This document shows, in pieces, positions 1-8,667 of a stretch of 64,000 bases of DNA. Within the stretch, counting starts at the first letter, position 1, and each line of letters starts with the position of its first letter. Position numbers and translations under genes: made by a program. The notes below the pieces were generated by a model. It made no database searches and was not told where the DNA came from. It saw only the letters and a list, made by a program, of their open reading frames with translations. Origin of the DNA: Candidatus Streptomyces philanthi (GTDB lineage Bacteria; Actinomycetota; Actinomycetes; Streptomycetales; Streptomycetaceae); NCBI GenBank assembly GCA_018114805.1, contig CP073042.1, positions 744,001 to 808,000 on the forward strand, given 5' to 3'.

Positions 1-195
1 GGACATGGACCCGCCTGGCAGCAGCAGCACCTCAATACCCAGGTGCGCCACGTGGGCGGCGACGAAGAAGGCGATGACGGCCAGGCAGGCCAGGAAGAAG
101 AACGGAGAGCTGGTGAAGTTGGAGGCGTACTGGGCGAACTGCGCGAACCGGCCGTGCCCCGATCCACCGCGCTCAGCTGGGGTTTTGAAGGACAT
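1..195 (-). CDS. Small membrane protein, low-affinity iron permease-like (N-terminal part)
   Basis: Only the first 65 residues lie in the window; the gene runs off the left edge. The ATG at 195 opens MSFKTPAERGGSGHGRF, followed by a hydrophobic stretch (about residues 30-50) and then a second hydrophobic start ending LLLPGGSMS. The short polar N-terminus with a phenylalanine-rich 'FAQ.A...TSSPFFFLAC' entry into a first membrane helix resembles the low-affinity iron permease (PF04120) family of small inner-membrane proteins. Family assignment is by pattern memory only, because the downstream half that would confirm it is missing. Transport of iron is a family label, not shown here. Confidence 0.5.
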   Translation of the reverse strand, partial: MSFKTPAERGGSGHGRFAQFAQYASNFTSSPFFFLACLAVIAFFVAAHVAHLGIEVLLLPGGSMS

Positions 196-317
196 GAGCG
201 AGCCTTACCCCCGAAGTCGGTGCGGGTGCGGCGCTTGCCGCTCATCGAGGGCTGGAGCGGAGCGGCAGCACTCGGGGGGGATAACCGGCGACGACATCGT
301 GGTAGTCATCCTCGCCC

Positions 318-785
318 TCAAGAACTCTCGTCCGCCACTCCTAGGTCGGCACCCCGCGCAGCCTGACCGTCCGGCTCGCTTCCCGTAGGCCTGTGGTCCT
401 GCTCCAGCTGCACCGCCTCCTTCTCCATGGCCCCGGCGGTGGCCTGCGCCCGGGCACGGATGCGGTTGCGAGCCGCCATGCCGAGGGCTGCGGCTCCGCA
501 AGCGTACGCACAGGTAAGGGCGGCCGATGCCTTTCCCCGTGGCAGCACCGACTCGAGGGCCCTTAGCAGCGTCTCGTGCGCCGCCCACAAGGTGAGGATT
601 CCGCAGGTGCCCGCGCCCGCGAGCAGTATCCCGCTCGCAGCAAACCTCCGGAGCGCGGTCACGGCCTCGTCCTGGATCACCCTTACCTCCCGCCGGGCCA
701 ATTCTGCGGTGTCCTCCGCCAGCCGAGCTGCGGCGTCGCCCATACGGCCCCCCGCCGACCCCGCATCGTCACCTTGGGTGTGCAT
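318..785 (-). CDS. Actinobacterial holin-X family membrane protein
   Basis: A protein of 155 residues when started at ATG 785, which has AGGAGAG just upstream; an in-frame ATG at 818 lacks a comparable site. The N-terminal half is an amphipathic helix rich in Ala/Glu/Arg (AEDTAELARREVRVIQDE), followed by two membrane segments around residues 50-75 and 85-105, and a charged tail. This is the layout of the putative actinobacterial Holin-X family (PF07332). In Streptomyces these proteins are usually chromosomal and not linked to phage lysis; nothing here suggests a prophage. Function is unknown; a membrane-associated role is the most that can be inferred. Confidence 0.75.
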   Translation of the reverse strand: MHTQGDDAGSAGGRMGDAAARLAEDTAELARREVRVIQDEAVTALRRFAASGILLAGAGTCGILTLWAAHETLLRALESVLPRGKASAALTCAYACGAAALGMAARNRIRARAQATAGAMEKEAVQLEQDHRPTGSEPDGQAARGADLGVADESS

Positions 786-1017
786 CGCGCTCTCCTGCCT
801 GCCTGTCGACGAACTCACCGGCGACCTTGTGGTAAGTGGCTCCGGAACACACGCAGTACCCCCTCAGCCAGGTCCCTACCACCGCGTTCGTCCATCGGTC
901 GGCGTGTCAGACAGGCGCAGTCCATCCGAGAGCTCATCAAGTTTGCGATCTTCGCCAACGGGCTGCATTCCGCAGGGCGGCTTCTCGACGTGCGGTCGGC
1001 TGCGGTCGCGACCGGAT

Positions 1018-1042
1018 GTATCGCGGAATGCGCGCCGGGTAC
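1018..1042 (+). promoter_or_regulatory. Candidate SigB-type promoter for STAS-like gene
   Basis: GTAT at 1018-1021 and GGGTAC at 1037-1042 are separated by 15 nt. This matches the known S. coelicolor SigB consensus GNNT-N14-16-GGGTA(C/T). It lies about 40 nt upstream of the ATG at 1083. The paralogous gene near 33.7 kb has a matching arrangement, which strengthens the call. No other gene starts between the site and 1083. Confidence 0.5.
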
Positions 1043-1082
1043 TCCGTAATGAACGAATTGACGAAGGAAAGGTCAGGGCACG

Positions 1083-1436
1083 ATGCTTTCTCATGGGCTG
1101 GAGCAGGGAGTGCTTGTCATTACAGTGAGTTCCGCCTCTGCGGTTGGTGAGCGAGCTCGGATCCTGGACAGAATCGGCGGCTTGGTCCATGCGCATAAGC
1201 CGGCCCCCGTTGTCATCGTCCTCGATGACTCGGCCGTGGGCATGGAGGCGGTGAGGCTGGTGCTTCGCGCTCACCGTTTGTGCGGGCACGCCGGAGTCCT
1301 GATGTCCGTCGCCACCCACAGTGCCCCGGCGCGGCGGCTATTGGCGGCGAGTGCGGAAACCACCGGCATCTGCCTGGTCATCCACGCTCGCGCCGACACC
1401 GCGATCACCACTACCGCGTATGCGGCTGCGGCCTGA
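1083..1436 (+). CDS. STAS-like (anti-sigma antagonist fold) regulator, copy 1
   Basis: A 117-residue protein with AAGGAAAGG about 10 nt before the ATG. It opens MLSHGLEQGVLVITV, the first strand typical of STAS domains. Alternating strands and helices follow, with PAPVVIVLDDSAVG at the position where anti-sigma antagonists carry their phosphorylation loop, and a C-terminal helix-strand ending in VIHARADTAITTT. A close paralogue lies at 33742-34092; the two share long identical stretches (HAHKPAP, HSAPARRLL, ARADTAI). Partner-switch control of a SigB-like sigma factor is the natural inference, given the sigma genes nearby. No anti-sigma kinase is visible in the window. An assignment only as 'STAS-domain-like hypothetical' would also be fair. 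Confidence 0.6.
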   Translation: MLSHGLEQGVLVITVSSASAVGERARILDRIGGLVHAHKPAPVVIVLDDSAVGMEAVRLVLRAHRLCGHAGVLMSVATHSAPARRLLAASAETTGICLVIHARADTAITTTAYAAAA

Positions 1437-1525
1437 CAGCGGGTTACTAGCGTAATCGCCACCTGCAACACATCCAGCAATGCCCAATCTGGAATGTGCT
1501 GGGTGAGCAGACTCCGCTGCGCTGG

Positions 1526-3287
1526 TCAGGTAGCGCCGAGCAGGCCACCGATCAACGCGGTGATCCTCCGCCTCAATGAGCCACCGGCAAGCTGTTTCAG
1601 CGAATGACCTCCAGCTCCAGCCGCGTCGTGGAATTCTGCCCAGTCCGGCGGTGTGTCGCCGTCCACCATGAATTCCAGCAGCATCGGCCCGTGCGCGGAC
1701 AGCGCGTGCTCCCAGACGCCACCCACCTCGCCCGGTCGGTCGCAGCGGACAGCGGGCAGGCCGAGCAGCCGGGCGTACTGCGCATACGACACGGCAGGGA
1801 CCTCGCCGGTCACCGGGATGCGCGGATCGCCAGCCACTTTCCGGCGTTCCCAGGTGAGCCGACTGAGGTCCTCATTGTTGAAGACACAGAAGATCGTCGG
1901 TGACAGTCCTGCGAGGCGGTCCAGATGCCGCCGCACGGTGATCAGCTCGTTCATGCCACCCGCTTGCAAGGCTCCGTCGCCGACCAAGGCGATCACCGTA
2001 CGCTCGGGGAAGGCCAGACGGGCAGCGACGGCGTAGGGCAAGGCCGCTCCGGGTGTGGCCAGGTGGCCGGAAAGAGCAGTGCGCATACCGTTGCGCAGTT
2101 CCAGGTGCCGGGTCCACCAATCGAGGGCGGAGCCCGAGTCGGTCACCACGACGGCGCGGTCCGGGAGCCGCGCGGGCAGGGCGGCGACCACGGAGCGGGG
2201 GTTGACCGCCATGCCGAAGAACCGATGAGCCTTCGCGTGGCCCTCAGCGTGCCATTTCCTGATCGCTCGCTCGACGTCCGTACGCCATCCGCGGCCGGCC
2301 TTGGGGTACAGGAGGGGGATGAGCATGTCCAGTGCTGTGGCCACATCGCCCGTCACCCGCGCGACAGGGGACGTCTCAGCGTCCACCGGGGAGGACTCGG
2401 CGCCCGCGTCCACGGTGACGATCCGACTCCGCAGCCAGACCGACGTGGAAATCCTCCACCCCGACCAGCAGCAAGGTGTCGCAGTTGCGGAGAAGGGCGG
2501 CGGCGACCGCACTCCCGAAGGGCTCTGTAACGCCCGCGACATAAGGCAGGTCATCGGGTACGACGTCCCGAGCCAGGCAGGTCTTGGCCACGCCGGCGGC
2601 GAGCAGATCGGCGATGGCCACCACTTGGTCGACTGCCTCCGCCGCACCGGGTCCGAGGACGATCGCGACCCTGCTGCCTGCGTTCAGGACGTCGGCCGCA
2701 CGGCGCACGTCCCGCTGCCCGGGCGAGCGCTGTGGCGGTCGAGGGAGCACAGGAGCGGCCTTCGCCACGCCGGATGGCCGGGGCCGCCCGGGCCTCCAGA
2801 ACGGGGCCGGGAACAAGCAGCGTAGCCCCCCCCGCTCGAGCAACGAGGCTTGAAAGGCACGGTCCAAGGCCTTCCCCACCATGGTCGGATCGGAGACCGG
2901 CTCGCAGTACACGGACACCTCTGCGAAGTGCTGGGTCGCACGGATGGCCGTCCGCCCCCGGCCCGTGACCGGAGGTGGCACTTCCTCACCGACGATGGCC
3001 ACCACCGGCTGGCGATCCAGCGCCGCGTCGTACAGGCCGCTGAGGAGATGGAGGGCGCCGGAGCGGGACGCAGCGAGACAGCAGCCCACCCGTCCGGTCA
3101 GCTTGGCGTGGGCGCAAGCCATGAGCGCTGCCGAGTCCTCGTGCCGAGTGTGCACGAATTCCGGTGCATGCCGCTCCCCGGTGAGGACCGTGACGAGGGG
3201 GTACACATCCGGACCGGGGTAGCCGAACACCCGGTCCACATCCCACACCCGCAGACGCGCTGCGATGGACTCGGAGACGCTGGCCAC
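1526..3287 (-). pseudogene. TPP-dependent enzyme (pyruvate oxidase/acetolactate synthase type), copy 1, frameshifted
   Basis: Two reading frames join near 2430 into one protein homologous to the TPP enzymes at 15604-17418 and 22707-24509. The first frame carries the N-terminal PYR domain with the catalytic glutamate in HTRHEDSAALMACAHAK and the central domain. The second carries the C-terminal PP domain with the TPP/Mg signature GDGALQAGG...FNNEDL. The likely start is GTG 3287 behind GGGAGGT. It is the most divergent of the three copies: the stretch after the first domain (EEVPPPVTGRGRTAIRAT) is degraded and the flavin/central-domain motifs are poor. Family members decarboxylate pyruvate or related 2-oxo acids. 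With the frameshift it should give no full-length enzyme. Confidence 0.75.
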
Positions 3288-3556
3288 GTGGACCTCCCGC
3301 ACCTTTGCCGACGGTCGTACGACCGGGTAGCCCGTGGCCGGCGCGGCAAACAGCGACATGATCTCCACTGCCTGGGGGCGATTCCTGACACTCCGCGCCC
3401 TTCATTCACCGCCCTCATCGCTCACTCACGGTCCCTCCCTCCGGCACCGTTTCGGCCGCGCACCCCGAGGGCACCCGTGCCAGGCTTAAAACGGACAGTC
3501 GACGACTGAGCACGTTACGCAATCAGCTGAGCGGGCGGCAGGAGGGCGAACGCACA

Positions 3557-5173
3557 GTGACGGTGGCTGACGAAAACGGACCGACCCGCTCCGCCGCACG
3601 TGGCGAACGGATGGTCACCGCGCTCGACCAGCGCCTGCCTGTCAGTCACACGGGCAAGGAGTTCCTGCGCAAGGCCTTCCCCGACCATTGGTCGTTCCTG
3701 CTGGGCGAGATCGCCCTGTACAGCCTGCTCGTACTCGTCATGACGGGTGTGTTCCTGACCTTCTTCTTCCATCCCGATATGACGGAGCGTCCGTACACCG
3801 GCTCGTACGAGCCACTCCAAGGTGTGCTGACCTCGGAAGCGTACGCCTCGACCCTGCACATCAGCTTCGACGTACGCGGCGGACTATTGATCCGTCAGAT
3901 CCACCACTGGGGTGCGCTGGTGTTCGTCGCCGCTATCGGCGTGCACCTCCTGCAGATCTTCTTCACAGGCGCCTTTCGACGTCCCCGGGAGGTGAACTGG
4001 ACGATCGGCGTGACTCTGTTCCTGCTGGCCCTGCTGGAGGGTTTCTGCGGCTACTCGCTCCCCGATGACCTGCTCTCCGGAACCGGCCTGCGCACGGCCC
4101 AGGGCATCATGCTGTCGATCCCGGTCGTCGGCACCTACCTGTCGTTCTTCGTCTTCGGCGGTGAGTTCCCCGGGCACGAGATCATTCCGCGCCTGTACGT
4201 GGCCCACATCCTGCTGGTGCCCGGACTTCTGCTGGCGCTCGTGGCCGTCCATCTGACGTTCGTGGTCTACCACAAGCACACCCAGTGGGCCCGGCCCGGC
4301 AGGACCAATCGGAATGTGGTCGGCAAGCCATTCTACCCGCAATACACCGCCAAGTCCGTTGGTCTGTTCTTCGTGGTGGCGTGCGCACTGGCCTTGCTCG
4401 CGGCCCTCCTCCAGATCAACCCGATCTGGGCGTTCGGACCCTACCGTGCCGACCACGTCTCCCTCGACTCCCAGCCGGACTGGTACGTGGGCTTCCTGGA
4501 GGGGGCGCTACGGCTGATGCCCGCCGCGGAGACCAACTTCGCCGGGCACACCGTCGTCTGGGACGCCTTCCTGCCGGGCGTGGTGCTGCCCGTCACCCTG
4601 TTCATCATTCTCTACAGCTATCCGTACTTCGAACGGTGGATCACAGGCCCCGCTCCGGAACAGCACCTGTGTGACCCCCCGCGCAACCAGCCCACCCGCA
4701 CCGCCCTGGGCGTGGCCGCCATCTGCGCCTACGCCGTCCTGCTCACGGCCGGCGGACAGGACGTCATCGCGCTCGTCTTCGACATCCCGCTGGAACTGGT
4801 GACGTACACCCTCCGCACCGCTCTGTTCGTGCTGCCGTTCCTGGCCTACCACGCCACCAAACGGGCCTGCCTGGGACTTCAGGCGACCGATCACAGACGC
4901 CTGCTGGAAGGTCAGGAGGCCGCCGAGGTACGGCAGAGCGCAGACGGCGGGTACCAGCAGGCGCGGACCCTGCTGCCGCAGGCAGAGGCCTACCGCATCC
5001 TGGTGCGCGACGAGCCGCGCCCACGGGCACACGGTACGGAGGCATGGCGCTGGTTCCACAAGCATCGCCTCCGCAACGCCCTCAGCCGCTGGTACTTCGG
5101 CAAGCGGGTGGATCTGCCCGTCACCAACTGGCAGCGGCGTCATAATCGAACTCGTACGGGCCGCCCCGGATGA
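3557..5173 (+). CDS. qcrB: Cytochrome b subunit of a bc-type complex (stand-alone copy)
   Basis: An intact 538-residue cytochrome b, close to actinobacterial QcrB length. It has the family N-terminus (LRKAFPDHWSFLLGEIALYS), about eight to nine membrane helices and paired heme-b histidines: one pair within IHHWGALVFVAAIGVHLLQ and another within RLYVAHILL...VAVHLTFVVYHKH. The quinol-site region [14 protein letters not shown] and a long charged actinobacterial C-terminal tail are also present. GTG 3557 follows AGGAGGG by about 11 nt. Unlike the normal qcrC-qcrA-qcrB operon it has no cytochrome c or Rieske neighbour, so it looks like an additional copy. It may work with the ctaCD oxidase encoded just downstream on the other strand. 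A truncated scrap of another qcrB lies at 27708-27891. Confidence 0.9.
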   Translation: MTVADENGPTRSAARGERMVTALDQRLPVSHTGKEFLRKAFPDHWSFLLGEIALYSLLVLVMTGVFLTFFFHPDMTERPYTGSYEPLQGVLTSEAYASTLHISFDVRGGLLIRQIHHWGALVFVAAIGVHLLQIFFTGAFRRPREVNWTIGVTLFLLALLEGFCGYSLPDDLLSGTGLRTAQGIMLSIPVVGTYLSFFVFGGEFPGHEIIPRLYVAHILLVPGLLLALVAVHLTFVVYHKHTQWARPGRTNRNVVGKPFYPQYTAKSVGLFFVVACALALLAALLQINPIWAFGPYRADHVSLDSQPDWYVGFLEGALRLMPAAETNFAGHTVVWDAFLPGVVLPVTLFIILYSYPYFERWITGPAPEQHLCDPPRNQPTRTALGVAAICAYAVLLTAGGQDVIALVFDIPLELVTYTLRTALFVLPFLAYHATKRACLGLQATDHRRLLEGQEAAEVRQSADGGYQQARTLLPQAEAYRILVRDEPRPRAHGTEAWRWFHKHRLRNALSRWYFGKRVDLPVTNWQRRHNRTRTGRPG

Positions 5174-5418
5174 GGCAGAAGAGGCCGACGACACGTGAGC
5201 CAAGTACTCGGGCGCGGGCAGCCTGCAGCCCGACGTGGCAGGGCCCACTGTCGCCCCGCCAACGCGATTCCACGGGACGCGTCGGCTACGAGGATGTCGA
5301 GGTCTTCGCTGCCACCAGCAACTTGAGCGTCTCCCTCGCACCGTACTCGGCCTGCGCAGGCTGTGCTGCGTGCGGCGGCCGTCGACGTACGCGGCGTATC
5401 CGTCGTCCCGCAACGAGG

Positions 5419-6110
5419 TCAACCGGTCGCCGCGACAGCACCCAGGCGCCGGGCCAGGTCCGCGAGCCCGGTCGCCTGCCGGTCGGCGGGCCGCAGCGCT
5501 GACGGATAGGGAACGGGAGTACGCCGCACCCAGGCGGTGCCGAGGCCTGCCCGGGCGGCGCCGTCAATGTCCCAGGGATGCACGGACACCAGCATCGCCG
5601 CCTCGGCCGGCACATCCAACGCGTGCAGCGCGTACGCGTAGGCGGTCGCGGCGGGCTTCCACCGTCCGTCGGCGCCTTCGATGTCCAGGTGTGCTTCGAA
5701 GCAGTCCGCCAGCCCCGCCCGGTCCAGTACGGCACGGGTGGTCTCCGGCGAGCCGTTCGTCAGCGTCGCCAGGCGGTGGCCGGCCGCGCGCAGGGCGCGG
5801 ACACCGTCGGGGACGTCCGCGTGCACGGGCAGGTCCCGTAGGGCGCCGAGCACTCGGTCCACGTCCGCCGCCGGATCGGTGTCCTCGGGCTCATGCAGGG
5901 CTAGGAGCGTGCGCAGGACGTCCCCGGCGACCTCGGCGAAGGAGGCGCTGCCGCCCGCCAGGGTCAGGGCGATGCCGTCCCGCAGCACCCCGGCGAACCA
6001 GAGCGGCAGCAGGCCGGCGTCCTCCAGGCGAGCGGCCAGGGGGTCATGTCGGTGAGCGTTTCGTTGACGTGGAAGACGACGACGCGCGGCGGGAGGTGGT
6101 CAGCCGGCAT
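5419..6110 (-). pseudogene. Haloacid dehalogenase-type HAD hydrolase, frameshifted and with nucleophile lost
   Basis: The ATG at 6110 opens MPADHLPPRVVVFHVNETLTDM, the start of a type II haloacid dehalogenase. The family has FDVNETL, where Asp is the nucleophile that forms the alkyl-enzyme ester; here it is His. A five-G run at 6039-6043 (C run on the coding strand) is one base short, so the frame is lost after NETLTDM and resumes in another frame as LRDGIALTLAGGSASFAEV to the stop at 5419. Later HAD motifs survive: the ATLTNGSPETT motif II region, the lysine in ADGRWKPAATAY, and SVHPWDIDGAARAGL for motif IV. Two independent lesions, one in the catalytic residue, argue for real decay rather than a single sequencing slip. 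Confidence 0.8.
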
Positions 6111-6639
6111 GCGGATCACCACCCTGTACCGCGAGTGGCAGCCCGTCCGCCGCCTGCTGCCGTTCCTCCCTGGTGATCCACGACCAGGTCACGACGGCCG
6201 CGGTGACGCCGACGGGGAGCATGCCGACTATCATGGCGATGCCACCTGCCGAGTGCCCTGCGGCGATCACCCCGAGTGCGGGGATGTCCAGCAGTGGCGC
6301 GGCGATGAACAGGCAGATACAGCGGCCGGGATCGCTGAGGCGGTGCCGGGTGTACGTGACGACGGGCAGCCAGAACAGTGTCGCGGCGAGCAGCAGGACC
6401 AGCTCCGACGCGAACGCGATTCCGTCGGGCATCGGATGGGCCAGGTCGGCGAGCACCACCCATCCATGCACCAGGACCAGAAGCGGGAGGGCCACACCAG
6501 GAGGCACGCTCATCCTTTCCCACAGGGGCGCGCGGCGAGTGAGTCGCAGCACCCCCGGGACCAACGCGGCCAGCGTGAAGCCCGACAAAGCCATGGCGGC
6601 GACGGATGACAGGTGGGTTCCATGCGTCGAATGGTCCAC
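6100..6639 (-). CDS. Polytopic membrane protein of the ctaCD operon
   Basis: About 179 residues from GTG 6639, chosen because GGGAGGA lies about 11 nt upstream and the preceding gene stops at 6647. An earlier ATG at 6672 would overlap that gene. Five or six hydrophobic segments are visible (for example VAAMALSGFTLAALVPGV, GVALPLLVLVHGWVVLAD, ASELVLLLAATLFWLPVV, IAMIVGMLPVGVTAAVVTW), with a short charged C-terminus. I do not recognise a named family. Its place as the last gene after ctaC, ctaD and another small membrane protein suggests an accessory or assembly role for that oxidase, but this is inference from position. It overlaps the broken dehalogenase gene by 11 nt. Confidence 0.7.
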   Translation of the reverse strand: MDHSTHGTHLSSVAAMALSGFTLAALVPGVLRLTRRAPLWERMSVPPGVALPLLVLVHGWVVLADLAHPMPDGIAFASELVLLLAATLFWLPVVTYTRHRLSDPGRCICLFIAAPLLDIPALGVIAAGHSAGGIAMIVGMLPVGVTAAVVTWSWITREERQQAADGLPLAVQGGDPHAG

Positions 6640-6646
6640 TCTCGGT

Positions 6647-7006
6647 TCACTCCTCCCGGGCCGTCGTCCCACGCACCGCCAGAGCCACCGCCACCAGCAG
6701 CAGGGGACCCGCGAGGGCCAGCAGCCACCAGCCGTAGACGAACGCCAGCGCGATCAGCAGGAAGCCAAACGCGATGGGTACCACCGCGCCTGCGGCACGA
6801 TCCGGTACCCGATAGCGGACGTGCTGGTCGGGCCCTGAGCGCGAGGAGGCGAGCACAGCCACAGCGGCGAGCTCCAGGAGCACGACGGCGCCGCCCCACA
6901 ACCAGTAGACGATCGAGTTCTCGCCGTAGACGGCCAACACGGCCAGAAGAATGCCGTTGAACAGGCCCCAGCCGGCCACGACGACGAAGGACAGGTGTCG
7001 TTTCAC
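6647..7006 (-). CDS. Small membrane protein following ctaD
   Basis: A 119-residue protein starting at GTG 7006 inside the ctaD stop (GTGA overlap), so it is probably translationally coupled to ctaD. Three to four hydrophobic segments are evident: LSFVVVAGWGLFNGILLAVL, YWLWGGAVVLLELAAVAVL and a long C-terminal pair VVPIAFGFLLIALAFVYGWW / LALAGPLLLVAVALAV. Size, topology and operon position are like an actinobacterial subunit IV-type accessory protein of cytochrome oxidase, but no diagnostic motif is seen and I do not assign a symbol. Confidence 0.7.
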   Translation of the reverse strand: MKRHLSFVVVAGWGLFNGILLAVLAVYGENSIVYWLWGGAVVLLELAAVAVLASSRSGPDQHVRYRVPDRAAGAVVPIAFGFLLIALAFVYGWWLLALAGPLLLVAVALAVRGTTAREE

Positions 7007-8667
7007 GGCCGGCTCCTGTCAGCCGCTGTCTCCTCCTTCTGCTTCTGCCGCAGGTCCAGCAGCGGAGCGAAGCTCGTGACGGGCGGCACGGGGTGGTCCG
7101 GCGTGAAGTTCAGCCTGGGCGGCGGGGATGAGGTGGCCCATTCCAAGGTGTGACCACCCCATGGGTCGTCGGGGGCCTTCTCAGCGCTTCCCAGGGTCCG
7201 CTTGCGCAGGGTCCACAGCACGTTGACGGCGAACACGGTCATGGCGGCGGCGAGAAACGCGGCACCGATGCTGGACAGCAGGTTCAGCCAGCCGAAGCCC
7301 TCGAAGGACGCGTACGACGAGATACGGCGGGGCATACCGAGGTAGCCGAGGGCGAACATAGGCAGGAAGGTCACGTTCGTGCCGAGCACCAGCAGCCAGA
7401 AGCGCAGTCGGCCCAGCCGGTGGCCGAGCATCACACCGGTCACCTTCGGGAACCAGAAGTACACCGCGCCGAACAGCCCGAAGGCGCTGCCCGCGAACAG
7501 CACATAGTGCAGGTGCGCCACAACAAAGTAGCTGTCAGTCACATGGTAGTCGATCACAGGGGTGCCGACCATGATGCCGGTGAGTCCGCCGATCAAGAAC
7601 TGCGGGATGAAGGCCAGGGCGAACAGCATCGGCGGAGCCAGCCGCAGCCGCCCGCCGAGGATGGTGCCGACCATGGCGAAGTACTCCACGCCCGCGGGAA
7701 CGAGCAGGGCGATGGAGGTCAGTGAGTAGTAGTCGTTGGTCGCCTGGCCGGTGGCGAACATGTGGTGGCCCCACACGCTCATCGACAGTGCGGCGAAAAC
7801 CAGCAGCGACAGAACCGTGCCCTTGTAGCCGAAGAAGCGGCGCCCGGAGAAGACGGCGAGCACCTCCGCCACCGCGGCCAGGTAGGGGAAGAACATCACG
7901 TACACCACGGGGTGGCCGTAGAACCAGAACAGGTGCTGGTAGCCGATGTTCCATACGTTCTGGTCGAACATCGAGGGGTCGGCTCGTCCGACGGCGAGCA
8001 GCCCGAGCGCGGCCAACAGGGCGGGGAAGGCGCCGATCACCATCAGACAGCTGACGATCATCGACCAGGAGAACACCGGCAGACGCAGCATCGTCATCCC
8101 GTACGTCCGTTTACGCAGCACGGTCCAGCCCATGATGATGGTCCCGGTGGTCGCCAGAAACACGCCCGCGATCCACAGGTCGGTGCCCGTGCCCGGCGAG
8201 TGGACGCTGTCGGCCATCGGCGGATAGGAGAACCAGCCGTCGGCGTGTGCTCTCAGTGGTGTCGCGAAGCCGGCCAGCATGACCGCCGCTCCGAGCGCGT
8301 AGAACCAGTAGCCCAGCAACGTGAGGCGTGCCATGGCGATGCCTGGTGCCCCGATCTGCAGCGGTACCAGGTACACCCCCATGCCGAGCGCGAAGGGGGT
8401 GAAGACCAGGTAGATCATGCCGGAACCGTGAATGGTGAACAGCTGGTTGTAGAGGTGGCTGCTCACCAGCTCCTGCTCGGGCTGGGCCAACTGGGCTCGC
8501 ATGGTCAGCGCGAGAGTGCCCATGCCCACAAAGAGCACGAAGGAGGTGCCGGCGGTCAGCAGCCCGATCCGCTTGTGGTCGGTACTGGTCACCCAGCCCA
8601 GCCAGCCGCTCGGCGGGACCGGCCGCCCGCCGATGTCGCTCTTCTCGGTGGGTGGCGCGACCGTCAT
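7003..8667 (-). CDS. ctaD: Cytochrome c oxidase subunit I
   Basis: A 554-residue heme-copper oxidase core subunit starting at ATG 8667, whose ATGA overlaps the ctaC stop. It begins with a TSTDHKRIGLL-type N-terminus. It contains the heme a ligand in FTIHGSGMIYL, the His-Tyr segment WFYGHPVVY, the CuB histidines in VWGHHMFATG, the heme a3/a histidines in YFVVAHLHYVLFAG, and about 12 membrane helices. It reduces oxygen at the membrane with electrons passed from subunit II. One oddity: the GHPEVY motif of mainstream A1-type oxidases has Val in place of the D-channel Glu. No subunit III gene is next to it. Together with ctaC and the solitary qcrB it looks like a second, alternative terminal oxidase branch. 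Confidence 0.93.
   Translation of the reverse strand: MTVAPPTEKSDIGGRPVPPSGWLGWVTSTDHKRIGLLTAGTSFVLFVGMGTLALTMRAQLAQPEQELVSSHLYNQLFTIHGSGMIYLVFTPFALGMGVYLVPLQIGAPGIAMARLTLLGYWFYALGAAVMLAGFATPLRAHADGWFSYPPMADSVHSPGTGTDLWIAGVFLATTGTIIMGWTVLRKRTYGMTMLRLPVFSWSMIVSCLMVIGAFPALLAALGLLAVGRADPSMFDQNVWNIGYQHLFWFYGHPVVYVMFFPYLAAVAEVLAVFSGRRFFGYKGTVLSLLVFAALSMSVWGHHMFATGQATNDYYSLTSIALLVPAGVEYFAMVGTILGGRLRLAPPMLFALAFIPQFLIGGLTGIMVGTPVIDYHVTDSYFVVAHLHYVLFAGSAFGLFGAVYFWFPKVTGVMLGHRLGRLRFWLLVLGTNVTFLPMFALGYLGMPRRISSYASFEGFGWLNLLSSIGAAFLAAAMTVFAVNVLWTLRKRTLGSAEKAPDDPWGGHTLEWATSSPPPRLNFTPDHPVPPVTSFAPLLDLRQKQKEETAADRSRP

Noticed and set aside
318..785. Prophage lysis cassette because of the holin-X protein
   Set aside because: No endolysin, tail, capsid or integrase genes are nearby, and holin-X proteins are common chromosomal proteins in Streptomyces.
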